Notes under the pieces: generated by a model
Database searches by the model: none
Told to the model about the DNA's origin: nothing
The model's input: only the letters and a program-made list of their open reading frames with translations
Assembly: GCA_049680185.1 (NCBI GenBank)
Contig: JBAUHI010000081.1
Coordinates: 1-25,489, forward strand
Source: CAMLHU01 sp049680185
GTDB taxonomy: Bacteria; Gemmatimonadota; Gemmatimonadetes; Gemmatimonadales; GWC2-71-9
Reading direction: 5' to 3'
Length of the DNA: 25,489 bases
In this document: in pieces, positions 7,144-14,925 of the stretch
Layout of the letters: the number at the start of each line of letters is the position of its first letter
Position numbering within the stretch: position 1 is the stretch's first letter
Position numbers and translations under genes: made by a program

Positions 7144-7539
7144 ATGACGATGACCGATCCCGTCGCGGACATGCTGACCCGCATCCGGAACGCCTGCATG
7201 GCAGGCCACCGGCGTGTGGACATGCCCGCGTCCCGGCTCAAGGGCGAGCTTGCGCGCATCCTGCGCGACAATCACTACATCGCGGACTTCAAGCTCCTCG
7301 AAGCTGAGGCGCAGGGCGTGCTGCGGTTGTACCTGAAGTACCACAACGAGCTGCCCGTGATCCGCGAGCTGCAGCGCGTCAGCAAGCCTGGACTCCGGCG
7401 CTACGTCAAGTGCCGCGAGATCCCGCGCGTCAAGAACGGCCTCGGCATGGCCATCGTCTCGACGCCCAAGGGCCTGATGACCGATCGCGAAGCGCGCACG
7501 GCCAAGCTTGGCGGCGAGCTCCTCGCCGTGGTCTGGTAA
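7144..7539 (+). CDS. rpsH: 30S ribosomal protein S8
   Basis: S8 is a central 16S rRNA binder and the classical translational repressor of the spc operon in E. coli. The product is 131 residues from ATG 7144, with DPVADMLTRIRNA near the start, and the C-terminal pattern S.PGLRRYVK...IPRV.NGLG.AIVSTPKGLMTDREAR....GGE.L..VW. GAGGAG at 7129-7134 lies 9 nt before this ATG; a second ATG at 7150 is also possible. A longer in-frame start at 7108 falls in rpsN and has no support. Confidence 0.96.
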   Translation: MTMTDPVADMLTRIRNACMAGHRRVDMPASRLKGELARILRDNHYIADFKLLEAEAQGVLRLYLKYHNELPVIRELQRVSKPGLRRYVKCREIPRVKNGLGMAIVSTPKGLMTDREARTAKLGGELLAVVW

Positions 7540-7550
7540 GGGGGCCGGCG

Positions 7551-8090
7551 ATGTCGCGTATCGGCAAGAAGCCCGTCGTCCTGCCCAAGGGCGTGACGGC
7601 CACGGTGAGCGGCTCCCGGATCGCGGTCAAGGGTCCCAAGGGCGAGCTCACCCGCACCCTCCACGCCGACATGATCGTGGCGATGGCCGGGGACGTCCTG
7701 ACGGTGAGCCGTCCGACCGACGAGAAGCGCCACAAGGCGCTCCACGGCCTGACCCGCGCCTTGATCCAGAACATGGTCGACGGCGTCCACACCGGGTTCG
7801 CCAAGACCCTCGAGCTGCAGGGTGTCGGCTACAAGGCCGAGCCCAAGCCGTACGGTGTCAACCTCGTCGTCGGCTATTCCCACCAGGTGCCGTTCCACGC
7901 GCCCAAGGGGATCAAGCTGACGGTCGACAACAACACGGTGCTCAAGGTGGAAGGTCCGGACAAGGAACTGGTGGGACAGGTCGCTGCGGAGATCCGCTCG
8001 GTCCGTCCGCCTGAGCCCTACAAGGGCAAGGGGATCCGGTACCAGGGTGAACAGGTCCGCCGCAAGGCGGGGAAGACGGGAGCCAAGTAA
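7551..8090 (+). CDS. rplF: 50S ribosomal protein L6
   Basis: L6 sits at the base of the L7/L12 stalk near the factor-binding site. The product is 179 residues with the typical start MSRIGKKPV.LPKGV, two L6 repeats, LQGVGYKAE (about 87-95), and the signature PEPYKGKGIRYQGE.VRRKAGKTGAK at the C-terminus. ATG 7551 follows GGGGGC 11 nt after the rpsH stop. The stop overlaps the rplR start by one base. Confidence 0.97.
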   Translation: MSRIGKKPVVLPKGVTATVSGSRIAVKGPKGELTRTLHADMIVAMAGDVLTVSRPTDEKRHKALHGLTRALIQNMVDGVHTGFAKTLELQGVGYKAEPKPYGVNLVVGYSHQVPFHAPKGIKLTVDNNTVLKVEGPDKELVGQVAAEIRSVRPPEPYKGKGIRYQGEQVRRKAGKTGAK

Positions 8091-8461
8091 TGCGTGCGAT
8101 CCACCAGCCCAAGACGCGTGCGGAACGGCGTTACCGCCGCCACCTGCGGGTCCGGAAGAAGCTCGAAGGAACCACCGAGCGCCCGCGCCTGGTCGTGTTC
8201 CGTTCGTTGAAGCACATCTCCGCCCAGCTCGTCAACGACGAGACCGGCAAGGTGCTCTTCGGCGTGACGGACGACTCCGACGGCGTGGCGCCCGCGGCCA
8301 AGGGGAAAGTGGCCAAGGGCAAGGCGGTCGGGAAGCGGCTGGCCGAGCTGGCCAAGGACAAGGGGATCACCCGCGCGGTCTTCGACCGTGCCGGCTATCG
8401 CTATCACGGCCGGGTGCAGGCCGTGGCCGACGGCGCCCGCGAGGGCGGACTGGAGCTGTAG
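8090..8461 (+). CDS. rplR: 50S ribosomal protein L18
   Basis: L18 binds 5S rRNA with L5. The 123-residue product has RRHLRVRKKLEGTTERPRLVVFRS (in blocks, residues 13-40), LKHI.AQLVND, and the family end AVFDRAGYRYHGRVQAVADGAREGGLEL. A central Lys/Ala-rich stretch (about 65-85) is slightly longer than in typical homologues. It begins on the last base of the rplF stop, and rpsE follows after 1 nt. Confidence 0.96.
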   Translation: MRAIHQPKTRAERRYRRHLRVRKKLEGTTERPRLVVFRSLKHISAQLVNDETGKVLFGVTDDSDGVAPAAKGKVAKGKAVGKRLAELAKDKGITRAVFDRAGYRYHGRVQAVADGAREGGLEL

Positions 8462-8462
8462 A

Positions 8463-9182
8463 ATGACCGAACAGGCGGAAACGACCGGCGCCACCACCGG
8501 TGCCGCACCATCCGAGGGCGGAGCGCCCTCCCACGGTTCAGCGCCCTCCCAGGCGCCACGCCGCGGTGGTGGCCCGGGTGGTGGTCGGGGACGGGGTGGT
8601 AGTGGTGGCGGACGCGGTGGCAGCGGCGGCGGGCGGGGCGGGCGCGGTGGCGATCGCAATCGCGACGACCGCGACAGCGAGTTCGTCGAGAACGTCGTGG
8701 CCATCAATCGCGTCGCCAAGGTGGTCAAGGGGGGCCGGCGGTTCTCCTTCAACGCACTCGTCGCCGTCGGCGATGGCAAGGGGAAGGTCGGCATCGCGAC
8801 CGGCAAGGCCAACGAGGTCTCCGAGGCGGTCCGCAAGGCCGTGGACGCCGCCCGCCGCACCATGGTCGAGATCCCCCGCATCGGGACCACGATCCCCCAC
8901 GAGATCATCGGCGAGCACGGCGCCGGACGGGTGCTCCTCAAGCCCGCCGCCAGCGGCACTGGCGTCATCGCCGGCGGCGCGGTGCGCGCAGTGCTCGAGT
9001 GCGTCGGCATCACCGACATCCTCACCAAGAGCCTCGGCTCGAACAATCCGCACAACGTCGTGCGGGCCACGATGGACGGCCTCGGGCGGCTCATCACCGT
9101 GCGCCAGGCGGCGCGCGAGCGCGGCATCGAGGCCGATCGCATCCCGTTCCGCGGGCGCCAGGAGGCGTCACATGGGTCGTAA
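8463..9182 (+). CDS. rpsE: 30S ribosomal protein S5 with Gly/Arg-rich N-terminal extension
   Basis: S5 helps maintain decoding accuracy and lines the mRNA entry channel. The core begins at about residue 73 and has VVAINRVAKVVKGGRRFSF, ALVAVGDGKGKVGIATGKANEV, the IPHEIIGEHGAGRVLLKPA block and SNNPHNVVRAT. The product is 239 residues compared with about 165 for common S5. The first 72 residues are an Ala/Ser/Thr/Pro-rich segment followed by a run of GGR, RGG and SGGG repeats, resembling eukaryotic-type RGG boxes. The start ATG lies 1 nt after the rplR stop, so the extension is likely translated. The last 11 nt overlap rpmD. Confidence 0.95.
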   Translation: MTEQAETTGATTGAAPSEGGAPSHGSAPSQAPRRGGGPGGGRGRGGSGGGRGGSGGGRGGRGGDRNRDDRDSEFVENVVAINRVAKVVKGGRRFSFNALVAVGDGKGKVGIATGKANEVSEAVRKAVDAARRTMVEIPRIGTTIPHEIIGEHGAGRVLLKPAASGTGVIAGGAVRAVLECVGITDILTKSLGSNNPHNVVRATMDGLGRLITVRQAARERGIEADRIPFRGRQEASHGS

Positions 9183-9432
9183 TCCTGCGGTGGGCCGTCA
9201 GGGCCCCGCATTCCACCAGATCGAACTTCCGGCCAAGCCGGTCAAGGGCGGCCTGCGCGTCAAGCAGGTCCGCTCGACCATCGGCCACGCCGATACCTAT
9301 CGCCGTACCCTCGCGGCACTCGGCCTGCACCGGCATCAGCAGGTCGTGACGGTCCAGGATACGCCGTCGATCCGCGGCATGCTGTTCAAGGTCCGGCACC
9401 TGGTCGACATCGTGCCGACGAAGGAGACGTGA
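9172..9432 (+). CDS. rpmD: 50S ribosomal protein L30
   Basis: L30 is a small large-subunit protein. The family core is residues about 26-84 (LRVKQVRSTIGHADTYRRTLAALGL, then TPSIRGMLFKVRHLVDI). The product is 86 residues compared with about 60, because of a 24-residue N-terminal lead. The ATG at 9172 has AGGAGG (9160-9165) 6 nt upstream, the strongest ribosome binding site in this part of the operon, so the longer form is well supported even though it overlaps rpsE by 11 nt. Confidence 0.93.
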   Translation: MGRNPAVGRQGPAFHQIELPAKPVKGGLRVKQVRSTIGHADTYRRTLAALGLHRHQQVVTVQDTPSIRGMLFKVRHLVDIVPTKET

Positions 9433-9896
9433 TGGCCACCAAGACCAAGACCCCGAGCAAGGTCACGCTCAGCACCCTGCGCCCCGCCGAGGGATCCACC
9501 CAGAACCGGCGCCGCGTCGGACGCGGCATCGGCTCCGGGCTCGGCAAGACCTCCGGCAAGGGCCACAAGGGTCACAAGGCCCGCACCGGCGGCTCGACCA
9601 ACCCGGGCTTCGAAGGCGGCCAGATGCCGATGTACCGGCGGCTGCCCAAGCGTGGATTCACCAACCCCTTCCGGATCCCGGCCCAGGCCGTGAACCTGAA
9701 GGACCTGGGCAAGGTGTCCGTGTCCGAGGTGACCCCCGAGACGCTTCACACCGCGGGGTTGATCGCCAAGAAAAATGCGCCGGTCAAGCTCCTCGCCACC
9801 GGCGAGATCGCCCGTGCCCTCACTGTCCGGGGCGTCCGCGTCTCGGCCGCCGCCCGCGCCAAGATCGAGGCCGCTGGCGGCAGTGTCGAGGAGTAG
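9432..9896 (+). CDS. rplO: 50S ribosomal protein L15
   Basis: L15 is a late-assembly large-subunit protein. The product is 154 residues with LRPAEGS....RRVGRGIGSGLGKTSGKGHKGHKAR.GG (blocks between 14 and 53), GFEGGQMPMYRRLPKRGF (about 58-75) and the C-terminal L.A.GEI. The start ATG 9432 shares a base with the rpmD TGA and has AAGGAG 5 nt upstream. A GTG directly before it is in frame but less likely. The gene lies 3 nt before secY, as in most bacteria. Confidence 0.96.
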   Translation: MATKTKTPSKVTLSTLRPAEGSTQNRRRVGRGIGSGLGKTSGKGHKGHKARTGGSTNPGFEGGQMPMYRRLPKRGFTNPFRIPAQAVNLKDLGKVSVSEVTPETLHTAGLIAKKNAPVKLLATGEIARALTVRGVRVSAAARAKIEAAGGSVEE

Positions 9897-9899
9897 GTC

Positions 9900-11219
9900 G
9901 TGACCGCACCCCGCGGCGCCCCCGCATTCGCGATGGACGAGGAGCTCAAGCGCAAGCTCCTGTTCACCGTCCTGGCCCTCGTCATTTATCGCGTCGGCGC
10001 CCACATCGCCACTCCGGGCGTGAACGTCCAGGCGCTCAGCGACTTCATCAACAATTCCGCCGCCAAGGGCTTCTTCGGGCTCTACGACACCCTGGGCGGC
10101 GGCCTGTCGCGCGCCACGGTCTTTGCCCTGGGCATCATGCCCTACATCTCCGCCAGCATCGTGCTCCAGCTGGCGGGCGGGATGGTCCCGACCGTCGCCA
10201 AGATGCAGAAGGACGAAGAGGGGCAGAAGAAGATCACGCAGTGGACCCGCTATATCACGGTGGGCATCTCGCTGGCCCAGTCGTACACCTTCGGCCTGTT
10301 CATCGAACAGCAGATCCCCGGCGCCGTAGCGGCCCCGGGCTTCGGGTTCCTCGCGACGACGGTGCTGGTCCTCACCACCGGCTCCATCTTCGTGATGTGG
10401 CTGGGTGAGCAGATCACCGAGCGCGGCATCGGGAACGGGATGAGCCTGCTCATCACCTTCTCGATCCTCGAGCGGTTGTGGCCGGGCACCATCAACCTGA
10501 TCAACTTCCTGAAGAGCGGGGTGGTGACGTTCCCCGCCGTCGTCGCGTGGATCGTGGCCCTGACCGTGGCGATGGCCGCGACGACCGCCATGACCATCGC
10601 CGCTCGGCGCATCCCGATCAACGTGCCCCGCAAGGTGATGGGACGCGGGCGTATCCAGGAGGGGAAGAAGTCCTTCATCCCCGTCCAGCTCCTCACCGCC
10701 AGCGTGATGCCGATCATCTTTGCCCAGACGATCATCATCGTGCCGGGTACGCTGGCGAGCTTTACCCGGGCCGCCTGGCTGCAGGACCTGGCCAGCACCT
10801 TCACTCCGGGCGACTGGCCCTACACTGTGCTCTTCACGGTGATGGTCATCGTCTTCGCATACTTCTACACGTCGATCGTGTTCCCGACGGTCGACATCGC
10901 CGAGAACCTGAAGAAGCAGGGTGCCTTCGTGCCGGGCGTGAAGCCGGGGGCCAGCACCGCCGACTACATCGACTCGATCCTCTCGCGGGTGACCCTCTGG
11001 GGCGGCGTCTTCCTGGCGGTCGCCGGACTGATCCCGTACTGGCTCAGCACCAAGCTCAACATCCAGGCCCAGTTCGGCGGGACGTCGGTGCTGATCGTGG
11101 TCGGCACGCTCCTCGATACGGTGCGGCAGATCGAGCAGCATCGCCAGCTCCGGAAATACGACAGCCTGATGATGAAGGGCCGGGTGCGGTTCCGGGGACG
11201 CCAACAGCGGTATATGTGA
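9900..11219 (+). CDS. secY: Protein translocase subunit SecY
   Basis: SecY is the channel of the Sec translocase in the inner membrane, working with SecE, SecG and SecA. The product is 439 residues and shows ten hydrophobic segments. Conserved blocks include the first helix region KRKLLFTVLALVIYRVGAHI, the plug-region LGGGLSRATVFALGIMPYISASI, the cytosolic loop around ITERGIGNGMSLLI, and the C5 loop with PVQLLTASVMPIIFAQ. GTG 9900 has GAGGAG 6 nt upstream (9888-9893); an ATG at 9933 would shorten it by 11 residues. It closes the spc group and is followed by a repeat-bearing 140-nt gap. Confidence 0.97.
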   Translation: MTAPRGAPAFAMDEELKRKLLFTVLALVIYRVGAHIATPGVNVQALSDFINNSAAKGFFGLYDTLGGGLSRATVFALGIMPYISASIVLQLAGGMVPTVAKMQKDEEGQKKITQWTRYITVGISLAQSYTFGLFIEQQIPGAVAAPGFGFLATTVLVLTTGSIFVMWLGEQITERGIGNGMSLLITFSILERLWPGTINLINFLKSGVVTFPAVVAWIVALTVAMAATTAMTIAARRIPINVPRKVMGRGRIQEGKKSFIPVQLLTASVMPIIFAQTIIIVPGTLASFTRAAWLQDLASTFTPGDWPYTVLFTVMVIVFAYFYTSIVFPTVDIAENLKKQGAFVPGVKPGASTADYIDSILSRVTLWGGVFLAVAGLIPYWLSTKLNIQAQFGGTSVLIVVGTLLDTVRQIEQHRQLRKYDSLMMKGRVRFRGRQQRYM

Positions 11220-11270
11220 GCTGATAGCTATCGGAGGTCAGCTACCAGCTACCAGCTATCAGCCACAGCT
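11220..11270. repeat. GATAGCT/AGCTATC/AGCTACC repeat after secY
   Basis: The first 50 nt after the secY stop carry GATAGCTATCGG and then three units of the CAGCTA(C/T)C type in tandem (11239-11262). The units match those in gaps 119-253 and 3102-3255. Here the opposite-strand half is reduced to the single GATAGCT at the start, which overlaps the end of secY. Confidence 0.7.
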
Positions 11271-11284
11271 CTCCGCTGCCCCGC

Positions 11285-11327
11285 GGGCGCACGACCTTCC
11301 GGTGCCAGCATCGGAAGGTCGCCGCCC
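11285..11327 (+). terminator. Strong hairpin between secY and adk, no T-tract
   Basis: CGACCTTCCG (11292-11301) and CGGAAGGTCG (11312-11321) pair perfectly around a 10-nt loop, and outer arms GGGCG (11285-11289) and CGCCC (11323-11327) extend the stem across a small bulge. No run of T follows. It could be a Rho-dependent stop, a processing site that separates secY from adk, or an RNA element in the adk leader. The rest of the gap up to 11359 shows no clear ribosome binding site apart from GCGAGAA before the adk ATG. Confidence 0.5.
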
Positions 11328-11359
11328 ATTGAGCGTCGGATAACGGATAGCGAGAACCC

Positions 11360-11923
11360 ATGGATCTCCTCCTCCTCGGACCACCAGGCGCCGGCAAGGG
11401 CACCCAGGGCGCGTTGCTCGCCCAGCGGCTTGGCATCCCCAAGTTCGCCACCGGTGACCTGCTGCGCGATGCCGTGAAGCGCGGCACGCCCCTGGGCCTG
11501 GAGGCCAAGGCGGTGATGGAGGCGGGTCGCTTGGTGAGCGATGAGATCATCCTCGGTGTCATCCGCGAGCAGGTGGCGCGCCCGGATGCGGCGTCCGGCA
11601 TCGTCTTCGATGGTGTGGTGCGGACCATCCCCCAGGCCGAAGGGATGGCGGCCATCTTGAAGGAACGCGGCCGGCAGATGGACCGCGTGCTCTTCTTCGA
11701 GGTGTCGGACCGCGAGATCCTCGCCCGCATCGACCGTCGCCGCGGTGTAGAGCACCGGGCCGATGACGACCCGGCCGCGGTCGCTACGCGCCTGGCCACG
11801 TACCGTGAACAGACCGCCCCGGTCCTCGCCTGGTATCGGGCCCGCGGTCCGGTGACGGTCGTTCCGGCCATCGGCACGGTGGACGAGGTCGCCGGTCGGG
11901 TGCAGGCCCTCCTCGAGCGATGA
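11360..11923 (+). CDS. adk: Adenylate kinase, short form, altered DGFPR motif
   Basis: Adenylate kinase makes 2 ADP from ATP and AMP in the cytosol. The product is 187 residues with the P-loop GPPGAGKGT (7-15), the AMP-binding TGDLLR (about 34-39), and a short LID region ending in RRGVEHRADDDPAAVATRL and Y..QT.PVL.WY. The long zinc-type LID is absent, so this is the short variant. The normally near-invariant DGFPR segment (E. coli residues 84-88) is here D84-G85-V86-V87-R88: the arginine stays but Phe and Pro are replaced. Neighbours secY and map give the common secY-adk-map order. Confidence 0.95.
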   Translation: MDLLLLGPPGAGKGTQGALLAQRLGIPKFATGDLLRDAVKRGTPLGLEAKAVMEAGRLVSDEIILGVIREQVARPDAASGIVFDGVVRTIPQAEGMAAILKERGRQMDRVLFFEVSDREILARIDRRRGVEHRADDDPAAVATRLATYREQTAPVLAWYRARGPVTVVPAIGTVDEVAGRVQALLER

Positions 11924-11927
11924 TCCC

Positions 11928-12674
11928 GTGATCACCCTCAAGTCCCCCCGCGAGATCGAGGCGATGGCCCGGGCCGGCCGGATCGTCCACGACACCCTGG
12001 CGCTGATGCACCGGACCGTCCGTCCCGGCATCTCCACCGCCGAGCTCGATGACGTCGCCGAGGCGTTCATCCGGAGCCACGAGGGTGCCACGCCCTCGTT
12101 CAAGGGGCTCTACGGATTCCCCCGCACCCTCTGCGTCTCGATCAACGAAGAGATCGTCCACGGGATCCCGTCGAAGAAGCGGGTGCTGGTGGAGGGGAAC
12201 ATCGTGAGCGTCGACGTGGGCGCCAAACTCGACGGCCTCCACGCCGATGCGGCTACCACGGTCCCGGTGGGGGAGATCTCGCCCGAGGCGCAGCGGCTGC
12301 TCGATGTGACGCAGGAGTGCCTCCGCGTGGGCATCCTCCAGGCGGTGGCGGGCAATCACGTCGGCGATATCGGCTACGCGGTGCAGACGGTGGCCGAGGC
12401 GGCAGGCTACGGTGTGGTCCGGGAGCTCGTGGGCCACGGCATCGGCAGGACCTTCCACGAAGAGCCCCAGGTGCCGAACTTCGGCCGCCCCAAGCGCGGC
12501 CCGCGCCTGGCCCTCGGCATGACCATCGCCATCGAGCCGATGATCACCATGGGCGACTACGCCACCCGCACCCTCGACGACAAGTGGACCATCGTCACCG
12601 AGGACGGCAGCCTAGCTGCGCATTTCGAGCACACGGTGGCCATCACCGAGCAGGGCCCGCAGATCCTCACCTGA
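11928..12674 (+). CDS. map: Methionine aminopeptidase, type I
   Basis: This enzyme removes the initiator methionine from nascent proteins in the cytosol. The product is 248 residues. All five metal ligands of the family are in place: D96, D107, H170, E203 and E234, within VDVGAKLDGLHADAATT, GHGIGRTFHEEP, IEPMI and FEHTVAIT. GTG 11928 lies 4 nt after the adk stop; no strong ribosome binding site is visible, so coupling with adk is likely. Its last 8 nt overlap the end of the minus-strand GWxTD gene, and no T-tract terminator is seen at the junction. In many genomes infA follows here; it does not in this one. Confidence 0.97.
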   Translation: MITLKSPREIEAMARAGRIVHDTLALMHRTVRPGISTAELDDVAEAFIRSHEGATPSFKGLYGFPRTLCVSINEEIVHGIPSKKRVLVEGNIVSVDVGAKLDGLHADAATTVPVGEISPEAQRLLDVTQECLRVGILQAVAGNHVGDIGYAVQTVAEAAGYGVVRELVGHGIGRTFHEEPQVPNFGRPKRGPRLALGMTIAIEPMITMGDYATRTLDDKWTIVTEDGSLAAHFEHTVAITEQGPQILT

Positions 12675-14889
12675 CCGATCCCCCCGCGGTGCCCGGAAGG
12701 ATGGTCAGGGCCACTTCCCGCTCCGCCGATCCGCCTCGCGTCGCTCTCACCGTCAGTTTCACACGATAGCCTCCGGGATCCAGCGCGCTCAGCCCAAGCG
12801 TGCGATGTATTCCAACGTCCGTGGCCGTGGCCACCTCGGACCATTCGATCGTGACGCCAAGTGGTCGCGGCCCAAATAGGCGACTCATGAGAGAACGCCG
12901 TCTTGGCTGCACGGAGAGGGTGATAGTGAGTGTGTCCGCTGGTATGGCACCTCGCACTGCAGCCGTCAGCTCCACCGGCTCGTCGCGGCGAGGGTCGGTC
13001 CACGGGGAAAAGAAGGCCGAATCCCCGTCCTCGGACACCCACGGCAGGGCCGAGCCAGTGGGCGCCAAGACGGGGCCATCGAGACTCAGCCCGGCCACTG
13101 GAGGCGGCAGGTCCAAGTTCACCCAGCCGCTGACTCCCCCGGTGCCACGTCCCAGGTCCACTGCGGCATGCACCGCAGCGTGACCATCGGGAAGGGGGAG
13201 TGTGACCAGTCCGATCCACCAACGCGCGCCGTTCACGATCACGGTCCGGGAGGTTGTCGCGGACCCGGACCAGCCCATTGCTTGCGTGCCCGCGACGTAT
13301 CCCCCGATCCGGATCTGCGGTGCCCGAGCGCCAAGGGTGTCGTCCTCATGAAGGCGGGCGGCAAGCACCAGGTGCAGCAATCCGTCGTTTCCGGCCCTCC
13401 CGAACATCCGGGCCCGGCCGTTGATCTCAAGCGGGTGGACGAAAGATACGGGATTCTCGTCCGTCGAGGTCGCCCGAGGAATCGCAACCTCCCCGCGCGC
13501 AATGTCCTGTGTGATGAGCCTGGCGCCGAACATCGGCGTCGCGGTCAGGAAACGGTTGTAGTCGGGCAGCATCGCCGCCCGGAGTTCCATCATCGCCAGC
13601 GTGTCGTGGTTTTGCGGAATGCACCCTGGCGGCGTTTCGAGCTGGAAGGCTGACGGTACGAGGCGATAGTCTCCTGTCACATGCATATCGTAGAAATGCA
13701 GGACCAGCGTGTCCGGGCCGGCAAGGAGGTAACGCCAGGACTCTGCCGGGTAGTCGAAATGCGTTGGCGTCGTGATCCGCATCTCCGGCGGGCCGTGCCG
13801 GACCCAGATGACCCCGCGATCGTCCATGTCCGCGCGGTGGGAGTCGTAGTCCTGGTCGGGGTAGCACCAGAAGGGGATGGGCCGCCGGTCGCCGAGACGG
13901 GCGAAGTGCTGTATGGCGTAGAGCCATCGGCGGTAGTGTTCTCGGAGCCTGCTGCCGGCGGGCTGGAGGTCGATCAGGTCCCGCGCTTTCCAGAAGCGCA
14001 GCAGCCACCCGGCACGATCCTTCCCCGTCAAGCTGTCGAAGCCACCAAGCTCGTTCGCCGGGACCAGGAGCAGGAGGTCGTCGCGATAGCCGCCAGAGGC
14101 CTCAGGGTCCGGCAACGCGGCGCCGACATAATAGAGTGAGTCTCCGGTGCTGTCTCCCTGACTGAGGAGCGTCCTGGCCTCTTCGAGGAGGGCAATGGCA
14201 TGGTCCCCGCCCGCGGAGTCATACGCGCGGAATGCCGCGAGTGAGGAGTCGTACATCCCCGCGAGCCGTTCGAGGCGGGCGCGGATGATCAGGAGACGAG
14301 CGGGAGTGCCGATATTCAAGGGTACGGCGGCTCGAAGGGCCTGCAGCGCTTCCGCCTGCCGCTCAACGCCGCGCCACCGGAGCACCAACTGTCCCAGGGA
14401 GAAAATGGCGGGGGCAAAGCCAGGGTCGCGCCGGATAGCGACGAGGTACTGATCCGCCGCACTCCGAAGGTCTCCCTGGCCCGCCATGAGACCGAGATTG
14501 AGGTGATTCGCCGCCGTCGCCGAGCCGTACGCCTCCTTCGCGAGGCCACGGCAGAAGGGAGGGTAGGGCCAAGTGGGCACCTGGCGTTCGGCCGCGGCGC
14601 AACGGTCGCCGGCGCGCTCGATGTCTGGCAGACTTCCCAACCGGAGCGCCAGGATACCGCGCCGGAGCAGTCCAAGGGTCGAGGTATCGCGAGCGCGATC
14701 GAGGTCGTGTTGGAGCCGTCGGAGGCTCTCGGTGTCCGAGACCGCCACGATCGAGTCCCGGAACTGCTCGAGCGCCGCGACCGTCTCGCCTGATTGCGCG
14801 TCTGCTCGTCCCGATCCCAGTGCGAGCGCGAGGAGCGCACCCGCAGCGACACGTCTTCCGAGGCCGACTAAGTGCTGATGGCATAACAT
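12667..14889 (-). CDS. Secreted GWxTD-domain protein with TPR-like N-terminal half
   Basis: The product is 740 residues. It starts at the ATG read from 14889, which has AGGAG (14897-14901 on the complement) 7 nt upstream. Residues about 10-31 are a signal peptide (two Arg, a hydrophobic core, an ADA-QS cleavage site). Residues about 35-280 are Ala/Leu-rich helices with the spacing of tetratricopeptide-like repeats. The GWxTD domain covers about 290-400, with AGWLLRFWKARD (293-304) and DDRGVIWVRHGPPE (about 356-369), the most conserved part of that family. The last 300 residues are beta-rich and contain bacterial-Ig-like strands. The function of GWxTD proteins is not established; they are common in Gemmatimonadota, Acidobacteriota and Bacteroidota (from memory). 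A longer in-frame reading to 15954 is only the trpS antisense strand. Confidence 0.85.
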   Translation of the reverse strand: MLCHQHLVGLGRRVAAGALLALALGSGRADAQSGETVAALEQFRDSIVAVSDTESLRRLQHDLDRARDTSTLGLLRRGILALRLGSLPDIERAGDRCAAAERQVPTWPYPPFCRGLAKEAYGSATAANHLNLGLMAGQGDLRSAADQYLVAIRRDPGFAPAIFSLGQLVLRWRGVERQAEALQALRAAVPLNIGTPARLLIIRARLERLAGMYDSSLAAFRAYDSAGGDHAIALLEEARTLLSQGDSTGDSLYYVGAALPDPEASGGYRDDLLLLVPANELGGFDSLTGKDRAGWLLRFWKARDLIDLQPAGSRLREHYRRWLYAIQHFARLGDRRPIPFWCYPDQDYDSHRADMDDRGVIWVRHGPPEMRITTPTHFDYPAESWRYLLAGPDTLVLHFYDMHVTGDYRLVPSAFQLETPPGCIPQNHDTLAMMELRAAMLPDYNRFLTATPMFGARLITQDIARGEVAIPRATSTDENPVSFVHPLEINGRARMFGRAGNDGLLHLVLAARLHEDDTLGARAPQIRIGGYVAGTQAMGWSGSATTSRTVIVNGARWWIGLVTLPLPDGHAAVHAAVDLGRGTGGVSGWVNLDLPPPVAGLSLDGPVLAPTGSALPWVSEDGDSAFFSPWTDPRRDEPVELTAAVRGAIPADTLTITLSVQPRRRSLMSRLFGPRPLGVTIEWSEVATATDVGIHRTLGLSALDPGGYRVKLTVRATRGGSAEREVALTILPGTAGGSVR

Positions 14890-14890
14890 C

Positions 14891-14919
14891 TTGCGGCTCC
14901 TGCTACGGCGCGCTAAGTT
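14891..14919 (+). promoter_or_regulatory. Possible trpS promoter giving a leaderless mRNA
   Basis: TTGCGG (14891-14896) and TAAGTT (14914-14919) are spaced by 17 nt. Each matches only three of six consensus positions. The -10-like box ends 6 nt before the trpS ATG, so transcription would begin at or next to the start codon. No ribosome binding site is visible before the trpS ATG, which agrees with a leaderless transcript. The element would overlap the leader of the divergent GWxTD gene. Confidence 0.25.
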
Positions 14920-14925
14920 GCCCCG

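Noticed and set aside
9336..11204. 622-codon minus-strand open frame opposite secY and rplO
   Set aside because: It is a GC-rich codon shadow: the translation is Asp/His/Gly/Arg-rich with no domain, and the plus strand holds two certain genes.
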